DNA of 64,000 nucleotides from Nocardioides antri (GCF_008373765.1 NZ_VUJW01000012.1:61505-125504), one strand, 5' to 3'; positions 48,217 through 60,684 are shown, numbered from the stretch's first letter. Program-made: numbers and translations. Notes: generated from the letters alone by a model not told the origin.

Positions 48217-48840
48217 TCAGAGCAGCCGGCGCACGGCGTCGCGCAGCGCCTGCTCCGGGTCGACGCCGCTCGCGCGGGCGTCGGCCACGACGGCGAGCAG
48301 CCGGTCGCCGACCTCATCACCCTCCCGCACCACCGGACGACCGGCGCGCTCGAGCCGGCCGAGCACCTTGTCGGCGTACAGCAGGGCGGGCAGGCCCGGC
48401 GGGAGGCCCTCGGTGACCCTCCCCCGCTCGTCGAGCCGGTCGCGACCCTTCTCGGCGGCCTTGATCGACTCCCACACCTCGGTGACCGACGCGGTGTCGG
48501 TCGGCGCCCCGGCTTCGGGCCCGTAGACGTGGGGGTTGCGGCGGCGCATCTTCTCCGTGACGTCCCGCGCCACGTCGTCGAGGTCGAACTCGCCGGCCTG
48601 CTCGGCGATCACCGCGTGGAAGACGACCTGGAGCAGGAGGTCGCCGAGCTCCTCCCGGAGGTGGCGCCAGTCTCCCGTGCTGTCGCCGGTGTCGATCGCC
48701 TCGAGGGTCTCGTAGGTCTCCTCGAGGAGGTAGCGGGCGAGCGAGCGGTGCGTCTGCTCCTGCTTCCACGGGCACTCCGCCCGCAGCCGCCGCATGACCG
48801 CGACGAACTCCGCGACCGCGTCGTTCGCTGGGGTGTCCAT
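48217..48840 (-). CDS. mazG: MazG family nucleoside triphosphate pyrophosphohydrolase
   Basis: This 207-residue all-helical NTP pyrophosphohydrolase cleans non-canonical nucleotides. The metal-binding motif EETYETLEAID near residue 47 with EELGDLLLQVVFHA near 65 is the ExxE-12-28-ExxD signature. ECPWKQEQTHRSLARYLLEE is the conserved substrate-side segment. KMRRRNPHVYG follows. ATG 48840 is chosen to match family length. It is next to mfd and the SurA-like lipoprotein, a gene set commonly kept together in actinobacteria. Confidence 0.9.
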   Translation of the reverse strand: MDTPANDAVAEFVAVMRRLRAECPWKQEQTHRSLARYLLEETYETLEAIDTGDSTGDWRHLREELGDLLLQVVFHAVIAEQAGEFDLDDVARDVTEKMRRRNPHVYGPEAGAPTDTASVTEVWESIKAAEKGRDRLDERGRVTEGLPPGLPALLYADKVLGRLERAGRPVVREGDEVGDRLLAVVADARASGVDPEQALRDAVRRLL

Positions 48841-48851
48841 CGTGAGGGGCG

Positions 48852-49511
48852 TCAGCCCATCGGGATCGGCGCCGCCGGCTGCGGGTCGGGGCGCTTGCCG
48901 CACAGCTCGTCGTCGGTCAGGTCCTGGAGCGCCTCCGCGGACGGCGGCTCGTCGGACCCCGCGGCCTCGTCGCTCACCGGCACCGACAGCTGCTCCTCGG
49001 CGGGCACGAACTCCTCGCCGTCCAGCTCCACGTCGAACCGGGGGTTGATGACGATGTCGTAGTCGGCGGGGTCGGGGCGCTCGCCCTCCGCCTCCGAGAG
49101 GACGCTCTCGGAGTAGGAGAACGCGTCAACGTAGTCCCGCAGGGCGTCCTGGTCCTCCTCGTCGACGTCCTCCCACCCGGGGGCCTGCTCCAGGCGGGCA
49201 TCGGGGGTGGGCACGTCGAGGTCGTGCTCCTCGGCGTAGGCGGCGCTGACGAGGGACCGCACCCACGCCTGCAGGATCTGGGACCGTGCGTAGGCACGGC
49301 TGGTCCCGATCGCCTGCGGGTCCGCCTCCTGGATCGTGCAGAGCCCGTCGGTGACCTGGTCGAGCTCGTCGAGCGTGATCTCGCTGTCCTCGACCTGCGC
49401 CGCGAGACCGGGCTGCGGCCCGTCGGCGCCGATGACGTTGCTCCCGCACCCGGTGACGGCCACGGTCAGGCCGATCGTCGTCGCAGCAGCCGCCAGGGCC
49501 CGTCCGACCAT
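48852..49511 (-). CDS. SurA-N-terminal-like lipoprotein
   Basis: This 219-residue lipoprotein has a signal peptide and lipobox VTGC near residue 22, so it is lipid-anchored outside the membrane. The mature part resembles the SurA N-terminal chaperone-like helix bundle (VEDSEITLDELDQVTDGLCT, SRAYARSQILQAWVRSLVSA, YVDAFSYSESVLSEAEGERP). No PPIase domain is seen. The end is proline-rich with one Cys (ELCGKRPDPQPAAPIP). It lies 7 bp after the Mfd stop. Confidence 0.8.
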   Translation of the reverse strand: MVGRALAAAATTIGLTVAVTGCGSNVIGADGPQPGLAAQVEDSEITLDELDQVTDGLCTIQEADPQAIGTSRAYARSQILQAWVRSLVSAAYAEEHDLDVPTPDARLEQAPGWEDVDEEDQDALRDYVDAFSYSESVLSEAEGERPDPADYDIVINPRFDVELDGEEFVPAEEQLSVPVSDEAAGSDEPPSAEALQDLTDDELCGKRPDPQPAAPIPMG

Positions 49512-49518
49512 CTTCAGC

Positions 49519-53055
<3,537 letters not shown>

Positions 53056-53090
53056 GTGGCCCGACGATATCGGGCGCCGCCCCCGGGGAC

Positions 53091-54425
53091 CTAGGCCGTG
53101 GGGTCGAGCACCCGTCCGAGGAAGAGCGGCGTGCCGTGCTCGACGTCGTGGATGACGAACAGGAACGGCCGGTCGACGTGGAACGGAGTGGCGACCGGCG
53201 CGCTGGTCACTCCCATGGACACCGCGGTCGCGGCAGCGGCCTCGGTGCCCTCCTCGTCGACGGCGATGAACCCCTGGTGCAGCACTGCCTTGATGTAGAG
53301 CGGGAGGTCCTCGCTGGTCATCGGCCGGAAGTCCGCGGCGTTCTCGTCGAACGCAGTCGGCATCCCGAGCGCGGCGAGCACCTCGTTCAGCGCGGCGTTG
53401 CTGCGGAAGGTCCACCTGGGGAGCACGAGGTCGAGCAGGTGCGGGCGTCCGCCGTCCAGCATCGCCGCGAGCCCGCCGTCAGCGACCTGGCGCTCGACGC
53501 TCGCGAACGCGCCGTCGGCGGGCAGGACGACGGTCATCGCGAGCGCGCCACCGGCGTACGGCAGCGTGGCGGCCTGGTAGTCGGGGCCGCTGCGCAGCCT
53601 GCCGGAGACGTCGGAGCTGCGCATCAGGTCGGCGGTCACGGTGCCGCCGTCGGCGAGGTGGAACGGGCCGGGCGCGCTGAGCGACTTGTCGAACGGCACC
53701 TCCCACGGCGCCTTGAGGTAGATCGCGTTGACCAGCACGAGCCGCGTCAGCTGGTCGAGGACACCCTCGGGAATCAGGTCCTCGATGCGGTCGTGGGTCT
53801 GCTCCTCCACCCAGCCGTTGATGAGCACCCGCGCCTCTTCGGCGGCCGTCTCGAAGTCGACGAGACGGATGCCGGCGCCGTACTGCTCGGAGAGCGGGTC
53901 GAGGAATCCCTCCTCCCAGCCGACACCCTGCTGCCCGAAGAGCTGGTTGGCGGCGTCGAGCGCGATGTCCGCCTTGCTGCCGTCGGCCCGCTCCTGCTGC
54001 CCGGCCAGGCTCTCGACGTGGGCCGTCAGCGCGTTGAGACCGGCGTGGAAGCGGTCGTCGGCGCCGAGCACCGTCCGCATCTCCTCGGCAGTCCTGCCTC
54101 CGGCGCCGTTCAGGGTCATGCCGAGCGCGACGGCGATGGAGTACGGCGACAGCACGAGGTTGCCGTCGGTGGGGAGGCCGTCGTACACCCCGCCCGCGAA
54201 GCGGTGCATCGCCGCCACCACGTCGGGGACCGCGCCGGGGTCGCCGGGGACCCGGTCGACCACGGACCTCACCAGCTCGAGCGGTCCACCGTCCTGCACG
54301 TTCCCGCCTCCTGGGTGCCTGCCCTTGTCGTTGCCGTCGTCGTCGCCGCCGCCGCACGCGGCGAGCAGTGGCTGAGCCAACGCCGCCAGGGCGGCGAGCC
54401 GGATCGCGTCCCTTCGTGTGATCAT
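53091..54425 (-). CDS. Lipid-anchored serpin
   Basis: This 444-residue serine protease inhibitor is exported. The start MITRRDAIRLAALAALAQPL with lipobox LLAAC and a twin-Arg pair suggests Tat export as a lipoprotein. The serpin fold is clear (GNLVLSPYSIAVALGMTLNG, DAANQLFGQQG, LVLVNAIYLKAPWEVPFDKS, HRPFLF-type end HVDRPFLFVIHDVEHGTPLF). The hinge EEGTEAAAATA (T394 = P14) is small-residue-rich, so the protein should be inhibitory. Counting from it puts T407-S408 at P1-P1'. It lies 35 bp upstream of mfd. The target protease is unknown. Confidence 0.92.
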   Translation of the reverse strand: MITRRDAIRLAALAALAQPLLAACGGGDDDGNDKGRHPGGGNVQDGGPLELVRSVVDRVPGDPGAVPDVVAAMHRFAGGVYDGLPTDGNLVLSPYSIAVALGMTLNGAGGRTAEEMRTVLGADDRFHAGLNALTAHVESLAGQQERADGSKADIALDAANQLFGQQGVGWEEGFLDPLSEQYGAGIRLVDFETAAEEARVLINGWVEEQTHDRIEDLIPEGVLDQLTRLVLVNAIYLKAPWEVPFDKSLSAPGPFHLADGGTVTADLMRSSDVSGRLRSGPDYQAATLPYAGGALAMTVVLPADGAFASVERQVADGGLAAMLDGGRPHLLDLVLPRWTFRSNAALNEVLAALGMPTAFDENAADFRPMTSEDLPLYIKAVLHQGFIAVDEEGTEAAAATAVSMGVTSAPVATPFHVDRPFLFVIHDVEHGTPLFLGRVLDPTA

Positions 54426-54460
54426 GCCTGTCTGACGTGCCCGACCCGGTCGTCGGTTCC

Positions 54461-55222
54461 TCAGCCGCCTTCGACCGCGGCGAGCTGGGCCTTCCACTCC
54501 CGGAACGCCTCCTCGGTGCGGCCCCGGCGCCAGTAGCCGGAGATCGAGACGTCCTCGCGCGGCACCCCGCGCTCCTTGAACAGGTAGGGCCGGATCTCGT
54601 GCATCACGGCCTGCGCCTCGCCGTGCACGAACGCGTGCACGCGCCCCTCGCGCCACGGCAGCGCGCGCACGGTCTCGGCGAGGCCGGGCTGCGTCGGCTC
54701 CGACCGGTAGAGCCAGGTGACCTCGAGCTTGTCGGGCGCGGCGATCGGCTGGACGTACGTCGCCGCCTCCACCTCGATGACGACGTAGCCGTCGGCGTCG
54801 GCCGGCAGCGCGGCCAGCGACTGCCGGATCGCGGGGATCGCGGCCTCGTCGCCGGCGAACAGGTGCCAGTCCGCGGTCGGGTCGGGAGCGTAGGCACCGC
54901 TCGGCCCGCGCACCGCGATCGTGTCGCCCGGGAGGGCGGTGGACGCCCACGGTCCGGCGATCCCCTCGGTGCCGTGCACGACGAAGTCGATGGCCAGCGT
55001 GCCGGCCTCCGGGTCGGGGTCGAGGACGGTGTAGGTGCGCATCGTGGGCCGCTCGCCCTGCGCCAGCAGCGCAGGGTCGCCGAAGATCAGCTTCACGTAG
55101 CGGTCGGTGAAGTCGCTCCCCTCGAACGCCGAGAGGTCGTCGCTGCGGAAGTGCAGCCGGACCATCCCAGGACTGAGCTGCTCGCTCGCAGTGACGGTCA
55201 GGGAGGTGATCGGCTTGGCCAC
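54461..55222 (-). CDS. Siderophore-interacting (ferric reductase) family protein
   Basis: This 253-residue cytoplasmic flavoprotein is of the ViuB/SIP type. The FAD-binding part has FTDRYVKLIFGDPALL, MRTYTVLDPDPEAGTLAIDF and GPWASTALPGDTIAVRGPSG. The SIP-type NAD(P)H part has WHLFAGDEAAIPAIRQSLA and VSISGYWRRGRTEEAFREWK, the typical C-terminal signature. It would release iron from imported siderophores by reduction. GTG 55222 is chosen because it gives the family N-terminus. No siderophore transporter is nearby. Confidence 0.9.
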   Translation of the reverse strand: MAKPITSLTVTASEQLSPGMVRLHFRSDDLSAFEGSDFTDRYVKLIFGDPALLAQGERPTMRTYTVLDPDPEAGTLAIDFVVHGTEGIAGPWASTALPGDTIAVRGPSGAYAPDPTADWHLFAGDEAAIPAIRQSLAALPADADGYVVIEVEAATYVQPIAAPDKLEVTWLYRSEPTQPGLAETVRALPWREGRVHAFVHGEAQAVMHEIRPYLFKERGVPREDVSISGYWRRGRTEEAFREWKAQLAAVEGG

Positions 55223-55236
55223 GCTGCCGAGCGTAG

Positions 55237-56010
55237 CTAGGAGCCGAACCGCCGCTCGCGGAGGGCGTAGGCGCGGATGGCGCGCAGGAAGTCGACGCGG
55301 CGGAAGTCCGGCCAGTAGGCCTCGCAGAAGTAGAACTCCGACTTCGCGCTCTGCCAGAGCAGGAAGCCGCCGAGCCGCTGCTCGCCGGAGGTGCGGATCA
55401 CCAGGTCGGGGTCGGGCTGGCCCTTGGTGTAGAGGTGGTCGGCGATGTGCTCGGGATCGATGATCTGCGCGAGCTCCTCGAGCGAGGTCCCCTTCGCGGC
55501 GTGCTCCTGGAGCAGGGAGCGCACGGCGTCCGAGATCTCGCGGCGCCCGCCGTACCCCACGGCGACGTTGACGATCATGCCGTCGACGTCGGAGGTCCGC
55601 TCGGCGGCGGACTTGAGCCGGGCCGCCGTGTGGGCCGGCAGGAGGTCGAGCGCCCCTACCGGGTTGAGCTGCCAGCGGCGCTGGTCGGCGAGGCTGTCGA
55701 CCGCCTCCTCGATGATCTCGAGCAGCTGCTCGAGCTCCTCGGCCGGTCGGTTGAGGTTGTCGGTCGAGAGCAGCCACAGCGTGACCACCTCGATGCCGAT
55801 CTCCTCGCACCAGGTCAGCAGCGGCTCGATGTTGGCGGCGCCGGCGCGATGGCCGTGGGCGGTGTCGCGACCGACCGCCTTCGCCCACCGGCGGTTGCCG
55901 TCGAGCATGACCCCGACGTGCTTGGGAAGGTTGTCGGGCATCCGCCGCAGGACACGGTTCTCGTAGGCGGGATAGAGCACCCGGCGCACGCCCCGCTTCC
56001 AGTCGACCAC
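55237..56010 (-). CDS. uppS: Isoprenyl transferase (undecaprenyl diphosphate synthase family)
   Basis: This 257-residue cis-prenyltransferase makes long-chain polyprenyl diphosphates for cell-wall carriers. Key motifs are VGVMLDGNRRWAK (catalytic Asp, near residue 33), HRAGAANIEPLLTWC, LWLLSTDNLNRP, NVAVGYGGRREI and DLVIRTSGEQRLGGFLLWQS with the conserved Arg/Ser/Glu pair. Chain length cannot be told; actinobacteria often carry two such enzymes with different products. GTG 56010 with AGGGG upstream is the likely start. Confidence 0.92.
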   Translation of the reverse strand: MVDWKRGVRRVLYPAYENRVLRRMPDNLPKHVGVMLDGNRRWAKAVGRDTAHGHRAGAANIEPLLTWCEEIGIEVVTLWLLSTDNLNRPAEELEQLLEIIEEAVDSLADQRRWQLNPVGALDLLPAHTAARLKSAAERTSDVDGMIVNVAVGYGGRREISDAVRSLLQEHAAKGTSLEELAQIIDPEHIADHLYTKGQPDPDLVIRTSGEQRLGGFLLWQSAKSEFYFCEAYWPDFRRVDFLRAIRAYALRERRFGS

Positions 56011-56133
56011 CCCCTGATCGTAGCCATGGCCGCGATCAGGACGGGGTTCTTCCTCGGCGGTTGCGCAGACTGACACGATGGCCCTGCGAGGGACCCCACT
56101 ATGGCCCGCCTTGAACATCGAGAGGAACCGACG

Positions 56134-57258
56134 ATGACCGCCGCAGCATGGCACCCGGACCCCACTGGCCGACACGAGCTCCGCTACTGGGACGGGACCC
56201 AGTGGACCGAGCACGTCTCCGACGGCGGCGTGCAGTCGGTGTCGCCCCTCAACCCGCCCGAGGAGCCGGCCGCGGAGAGCAGCGCGGACACGTCGGCCGC
56301 CGAGGCCGCCACCGACCGGCCGGAAGGCGCGATGGAGGAGTCGCCGGCAGACGACGCCTTCATGATGGAGACGCGGGTCGTCGGGTCGCCGTCGTCCGAC
56401 GCTCCGGCGGCCGAGGCTCCCGCAGCCGAGGCGCCCGCTGCCGAGGCGCCCGCTGCCGAGGCGCCGATGGTCCAGTCCGTGGCCGACCCGTACCCCGCCC
56501 AGCAGCAGGAGCAGCAGTACGCCGCCCAGCCGTACCCCGACCAGTCCTACGCCCAGGCAGCCGCGGCCGGTCCCTCCGCGATGCCCGGGATCTCCGGTGA
56601 CCTCGTCGACGGCCGGTTCTCCGAGAAGGACACCGGCGTCGGCCCGTCGCTGCAGAACAACAGGCTGCTCCGGGTCCGGGTGGCGGAGCCGTTCATGGCG
56701 CGCCAGGGCGCGATGGTGGCCTACCAGGGCCAGGTGAGCTTCGCCTACCAGGGCGGTGGCGCCGGCAAGTTCCTCAAGAAGGCGCTGACCGGCGAGGGCC
56801 TGTCCCTGATGCGGGTCGAGGGTGCCGGCGACGTGTTCCTCGCGAACGCGGCGGAGCACGTCCACATCCTGCACCTCAACAACAGCGGCATCTCGATCAA
56901 CGGCGCCCACGTGCTGGCCTTCTCGGCGAACCTCGACTGGAACGTCGAGCGGGTCAAGGGCGGGAGCATCGCTGCCGGCGGCCTGTTCAACACCACCCTG
57001 CGCGGCAGCGGCTGGGTCGCGATCACCACCGACGGGGATCCTGTCGTGCTCAACGCCGCCGAGGCGCCGACCTTCGCCGACACCCAGGCGATCGTCGCGT
57101 GGTCGATCGACCTCCAGACGGCGATCCACAAGTCGTTCACCGCGGGCTCGCTGATCGGCCGCGGGTCGGGCGAGGCGTTCCAGGTCGCGTTCGCGGGCCA
57201 GGGCTTCGTCATCGTGCAGCCCTCCGAGGGTGCGATCGTCCCGCCCCACACGCACTGA
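56134..57258 (+). CDS. DUF2510 and AIM24 domain protein
   Basis: This 374-residue protein has an N-terminal DUF2510 module (AWHPDPTGRHELRYWDGTQWTEH), common at the front of actinobacterial membrane and envelope proteins. A long Ala/Pro/Glu linker includes four APAAEAP-like units. The C-terminal AIM24 domain (about residues 180-372) contains LLRVRVAEPFMARQGAMVAY, GEGLSLMRVEGAGDVFLANA and SGWVAITTDGDPVVLNA. AIM24 proteins are beta-helical and of uncertain function. GAGAGG precedes the ATG. Confidence 0.87.
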   Translation: MTAAAWHPDPTGRHELRYWDGTQWTEHVSDGGVQSVSPLNPPEEPAAESSADTSAAEAATDRPEGAMEESPADDAFMMETRVVGSPSSDAPAAEAPAAEAPAAEAPAAEAPMVQSVADPYPAQQQEQQYAAQPYPDQSYAQAAAAGPSAMPGISGDLVDGRFSEKDTGVGPSLQNNRLLRVRVAEPFMARQGAMVAYQGQVSFAYQGGGAGKFLKKALTGEGLSLMRVEGAGDVFLANAAEHVHILHLNNSGISINGAHVLAFSANLDWNVERVKGGSIAAGGLFNTTLRGSGWVAITTDGDPVVLNAAEAPTFADTQAIVAWSIDLQTAIHKSFTAGSLIGRGSGEAFQVAFAGQGFVIVQPSEGAIVPPHTH

Positions 57259-57325
57259 GACCGTCGTGCATCCGGGTGGCCATCGTCACGGTGACGGTGG
57301 CACCCGGAGGCCCGGCCGCAGCCGC

Positions 57326-57331
57326 TAGCCT
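57326..57331 (+). promoter_or_regulatory. -10 box for leaderless TrhA gene
   Basis: TAGCCT is followed by 7 nt and the ATG at 57339, with no ribosome-binding site between. Confidence 0.45.
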
Positions 57332-57338
57332 GACGGAC

Positions 57339-58079
57339 ATGAACCAGGCTCTGCACCAGGCGAACGAACGCGTCCGCGCAGGCTTGGAGCAGATCGGCGA
57401 CGAGATCCGCGACACCATCGCCGACGTCAAGCCGAAGCTGCGCGGGTGGCTGCACCTGGGGTCGACCCCGCTGATCCTCGTGGCCGGCATCGTGCTCATC
57501 TGCCTGTCGCCGACGGCGACGACCCGCATCGGCTCCGCGCTCTACGCGGGGTCGGCGGTCCTGCTCTTCGGCACCTCGGCGGTCTACCACCGTGGCACAT
57601 GGTCACCGAAGGTGTGGCGGGTCCTCAACCGGTTGGACCACTCCAACATCTTCCTGCTGATCGCGGGCTCCTACACGCCGTTCAGCCTGATCCTGCTCGA
57701 CGGCACGGACCAGGTCCTCCTGCTCTCGGTGGTGTGGACCGCGGCCGTCCTCGGCATCGCGTTCAAGGTGTTCTGGCCCGATGCTCCCCGCTGGCTGTCC
57801 GCGCCCATCTACATCGCGATGGGCTGGGCCGCGCTCTTCTTCATCCCGGCCTTCTTCGACGGCGCGCTGGCGCTCGGCGTCGGCGTCGGCATCGCCACGT
57901 TCGTGCTGATCGCGGTCGGTGGGGCGCTCTACACCCTCGGCGGCCTGGTCTACGGCTTCCAGTGGCCGGACCCGTCACCGCGCTGGTTCGGGTTCCACGA
58001 GGTCTTCCACTCGTTCACGATCGTCGCCTTCGCGGCTCACTACGTCGGCATCTCGCTGGCGACCTACTCGCTGCGCTGA
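57339..58079 (+). CDS. trhA: Hemolysin III family membrane protein (TrhA)
   Basis: This 246-residue PAQR-like protein has seven membrane helices and a helical N-terminal tail (QALHQANERVRAGLEQIG). Family motifs are SAVYHRGTW near residue 86, LNRLDHSNIFLLIAGSYTPF near 104 and WFGFHEVFHSFTIVAFAAHY near the end. The His and Asp residues are the predicted metal site. The family is linked to membrane-lipid homeostasis, and the hemolysin name is historical. The 3' end overlaps the convergent methyltransferase by 16 bp. Confidence 0.9.
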   Translation: MNQALHQANERVRAGLEQIGDEIRDTIADVKPKLRGWLHLGSTPLILVAGIVLICLSPTATTRIGSALYAGSAVLLFGTSAVYHRGTWSPKVWRVLNRLDHSNIFLLIAGSYTPFSLILLDGTDQVLLLSVVWTAAVLGIAFKVFWPDAPRWLSAPIYIAMGWAALFFIPAFFDGALALGVGVGIATFVLIAVGGALYTLGGLVYGFQWPDPSPRWFGFHEVFHSFTIVAFAAHYVGISLATYSLR

Positions 58080-59239
58080 GTCTCGACAGGCTCGACCACC
58101 AAGAGGAGCAGCACCTCGAGGTGCGCCGTCTGCGGGAACATGTCGAGCACCTGCGCCCGCACCGGCAGGTAGGACCGCAGGACCGCGACGTCCCTCGCCA
58201 GCGTCTGCGGGTTGCAGCTGGAGTAGAGGACGGCCGCCGGGCCGACGTCCTCGATACGGCCCGCGAGGTCGGCGCCGAGACCGCGCCGGGGCGGGTTGAC
58301 GACGAGCAGCTCGGCCGTCTCCTCGAGGAGGTACGACGTCGCGTCCCCCGCCACGAACCGCACCTGCTCCGCTGACAGGCCTGCGTCGCTGCGGCCCCGC
58401 TCGGCCGCCGCGACGGCGTCGGCGCTGATCTCGATCCCCGTCACCGTCCGGTCGGGTCCGGCGAGGTGGAGCGCGAACCCGCCGACACCGCAGTAGAGGT
58501 CGTGGACGGTGCGCGGGGCCAGCTCGTCCGCCCACGCCTGCGCGGTCCGGTAGAGCGCGGCCGCCACGTCGGTGTTGGTCTGGAAGAAGCTGCGCGGTCC
58601 GAGGTGCAGCGTCAGCCCGTTGACCTGCATCGGCAGCGTGGCCTGCTCGGTGAGGACCACCTCGCGGTCACCCTCGAGCACCGCGGCGTGCGCGGGCTGG
58701 ATGTTGAGCGTCACCACCCGGAGCAGGGGGAGCTGCTCCCGGAGCCACGGCAGGTGCTTGCGGATCCGCGCCTCGGCCTCGGTCGACCGGAGCACCCAGC
58801 GCACCATCAGCTCACCGGCCGGGGACTCGGTGACGAGCACGTGCTTGAGCTCGCCGCGCCGCGCAGGCACGTCGTACGGCGGCAGCCCGGCGCGGCTCAC
58901 GAAGTCGGCCAGCACCGGCAGCGCGGCGCGGATGCCGGGCGTGTGGAGCGCGCAGTCCCGCAGGTCGACCGCGCCGCGACCGGGGTCCCACAGGCCGAGC
59001 GTCGGGGCGTCGGCCGTGCCGCCGGCCACCATCTTGGCCTTCGTGCGGAACCCCTCGGGGGCGCTGGCCACGGGCGGCAGCCACTCCGGCTCGGGCCGCT
59101 CCCCCAGCGCTGCCGAGAGGAGCGCGCGGGTCGAGTCCTGCTTGGCGGCCAGCTGGTCGTCGTACGGACGCTCCAGCCAGGTGCACGAGCGGCACTCGTA
59201 CCGGTCGTAGTGCGCGCACTCCAACACCTGACCGGTCAC
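58064..59239 (-). CDS. TrmA/RlmC-type RNA (uracil-5) methyltransferase
   Basis: This 391-residue SAM-dependent enzyme is of the RumA/TrmA family. N-terminal cysteines CAHYDRYECRSC plus DLRDCALH form the [4Fe-4S] site seen in RlmC/RlmD. The SAM motif is VHDLYCGVGGFALHLAG near residue 245. The catalytic Cys is in LYSSCNPQTLARD near 340. Overall it is closest in layout to RlmC (23S rRNA U747), but RlmD or a tRNA target is possible. The C-terminal residues EPVETQRSE are encoded by a dispersed repeat (58081-58100), which apparently extended the gene. Confidence 0.86.
   Translation of the reverse strand: MTGQVLECAHYDRYECRSCTWLERPYDDQLAAKQDSTRALLSAALGERPEPEWLPPVASAPEGFRTKAKMVAGGTADAPTLGLWDPGRGAVDLRDCALHTPGIRAALPVLADFVSRAGLPPYDVPARRGELKHVLVTESPAGELMVRWVLRSTEAEARIRKHLPWLREQLPLLRVVTLNIQPAHAAVLEGDREVVLTEQATLPMQVNGLTLHLGPRSFFQTNTDVAAALYRTAQAWADELAPRTVHDLYCGVGGFALHLAGPDRTVTGIEISADAVAAAERGRSDAGLSAEQVRFVAGDATSYLLEETAELLVVNPPRRGLGADLAGRIEDVGPAAVLYSSCNPQTLARDVAVLRSYLPVRAQVLDMFPQTAHLEVLLLLVVEPVETQRSE
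58081..58100. repeat. Dispersed TCTCGACAGGCTCGACCACC motif
   Basis: This 20-bp element recurs with small changes at 63485-63504 and 63710-63729. Here it forms the 3' end of the methyltransferase gene. Confidence 0.6.
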
Positions 59240-59261
59240 ACGCCCATGCTAGGAGCCGGGG

Positions 59262-59903
59262 TCAGAGCCGGGCGGCGGCTATCCGCAGGTCGGCGACGAG
59301 AGCGTCGTACGCCTCCTCTCGCTGCTCGGTGCGCAGCACGGCCGACGGGTGGGTCGTCGGCAGCACCCAGGCGGGCGGGTGCGCGACCGGGTAGGTGTCC
59401 GGCCAGTCGACCGGCTTGCCGCGGGCGTCGCCGACCCGGAACGAGGAGCCGAACACCGCCTTGCCGGCGGTCCCGCCGAGCACGACCACCCCGGTCGGGC
59501 GGACCAGGGCCAGCTCCGCCTCCAGCCACGGCCGGCACGCCTCCACGTGTCCGCGCCCCGGCGTCTTGTGGATCCGCTGCTTCCCGCGGGTCCCGGACCA
59601 GCGGAAGTGCTTGACCACGTTGGTGCGGAACACGGAGTCGGGCTCGATGCCGGCGTCCTCCAGCGCGCGATCCAGAAGCTTGCCGGCCGGACCGACGAAC
59701 GGCTCGCCCGCCCGGTCCTCCTGGTCGCCCGGCTGTTCCCCGAGCAGCACCAGCGCTGCCTTCGGGCTGCCGTCACCCATCACGCCCTGGGTCGCTTCGC
59801 GGTAGAGGTCACAGCCCTCGCACCCCTGCACCGCCTCCCGCAGGCGCGGCAGGCTCGGGTCGTCCGGCACCCACCTCTCGGCGCCCGGGTGCTTGATCGC
59901 CAT
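59262..59903 (-). CDS. udgX: UdgX family uracil-DNA glycosylase-like protein
   Basis: This 213-residue protein is of the UdgX type, which binds and becomes covalently linked to uracil-containing DNA in characterised mycobacterial members. The 4Fe-4S cysteines begin with CEGCDLY. Motif A is GEQPGDQEDRAG, a hallmark (GEQPG). An insertion RGKQRIHKTPGRGHV follows, where the family R-loop usually reads KRRIH; here Gln replaces one Arg, but the linking His is kept. HPSAVLR closes the fold. ATG 59903 gives the usual N-terminus. Confidence 0.88.
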   Translation of the reverse strand: MAIKHPGAERWVPDDPSLPRLREAVQGCEGCDLYREATQGVMGDGSPKAALVLLGEQPGDQEDRAGEPFVGPAGKLLDRALEDAGIEPDSVFRTNVVKHFRWSGTRGKQRIHKTPGRGHVEACRPWLEAELALVRPTGVVVLGGTAGKAVFGSSFRVGDARGKPVDWPDTYPVAHPPAWVLPTTHPSAVLRTEQREEAYDALVADLRIAAARL

Positions 59904-59948
59904 ACCGCGCCGGTACCCGAAGCGGACGCGCTCACCGCCGCCCGCGGC

Positions 59949-59954
59949 TAGTCT
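59949..59954 (+). promoter_or_regulatory. -10 box for the leaderless gene at 59961
   Basis: TAGTCT is followed by 6 nt and the GTG start codon, with no ribosome-binding site. Confidence 0.5.
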
Positions 59955-59960
59955 TCGCCC

Positions 59961-60680
59961 GTGGCAACCGCGCTGGACCGGCTCGAGTCGGAGCCCGTCC
60001 TCACCACCTTGCAGGCCCTCCGTGAGCGCATCGGCGCGCGGTTCCCGGAGCGCGGGCTCTACGCCGTCTCGGGCGACCTGGTGGAGCTGGCCGGCCGGGT
60101 CGCGACGAGCGAGGCGCAGAACCGGGACCGGCTGCGGGTGGTCAGGCTGGCGTCCCGCGCGCTGATCCTGGTCGTCGTCGGTCTCACCCTCGCCGCCTTC
60201 GCGTTCGCCCTGCGGTCGGTGGGCGAGGGCCCCGAGCACGAGGTGGAGTGGCTGTCGCTGCTCGAGAGCGCGGTCAACGACATCGTGTTCGCCGCGATCG
60301 CGATCTGGTTCCTCTTCACCGTGCCCGAGCGGCTGCGACGCTCGAACACGCTCGCCCTTCTCCACGAGCTGCGGTCGCTCGCGCACATCATCGACATGCA
60401 CCAGCTCAACAAGGACCCGGAGCGGCTGCGGTCGACGTTCACCCCGACCTCGGCGAGCCCGGCCATGGGCCTCAGCCACGAGGAGCTCGAGCACTACCTC
60501 GACTACTGCTCGGAGCTGCTCAGCCTGGTCGGGAAGACCGCGGCGCTCTGCGCGGAGGAGTCCCGCGACGCGGTGGTGCTCGACACCGTGTCGACCATCG
60601 AGACCCTCACCACCGGGATGTCCCGCAAGATCTGGCAGAAGATCTCGGTGCTCAACGAGGTACGGCGCTCCGCCACGTGA
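59961..60680 (+). CDS. Membrane protein of unknown function
   Basis: This 239-residue protein has two membrane helices (LILVVVGLTLAAFAFALRSV near residue 70 and VNDIVFAAIAIWFLFTVPER near 105). They lie between an N-terminal helical segment and a C-terminal cytoplasmic helical domain (SLAHIIDMHQLNKDPERLRS, LSHEELEHYLDYCSELLSLV, IETLTTGMSRKIWQKISVLN). Similar conserved actinobacterial membrane proteins are unnamed. The GTG start is set by the -10 box 6 nt upstream. Confidence 0.75.
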   Translation: MATALDRLESEPVLTTLQALRERIGARFPERGLYAVSGDLVELAGRVATSEAQNRDRLRVVRLASRALILVVVGLTLAAFAFALRSVGEGPEHEVEWLSLLESAVNDIVFAAIAIWFLFTVPERLRRSNTLALLHELRSLAHIIDMHQLNKDPERLRSTFTPTSASPAMGLSHEELEHYLDYCSELLSLVGKTAALCAEESRDAVVLDTVSTIETLTTGMSRKIWQKISVLNEVRRSAT

Positions 60681-60684
60681 CGGG

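Noticed and set aside
53056-53415. N-terminal extension of Mfd upstream of 53055
   Set aside because: The in-frame extension overlaps the serpin gene in another frame and is Arg/Ala-rich. GTG 53055 gives the normal Mfd start.
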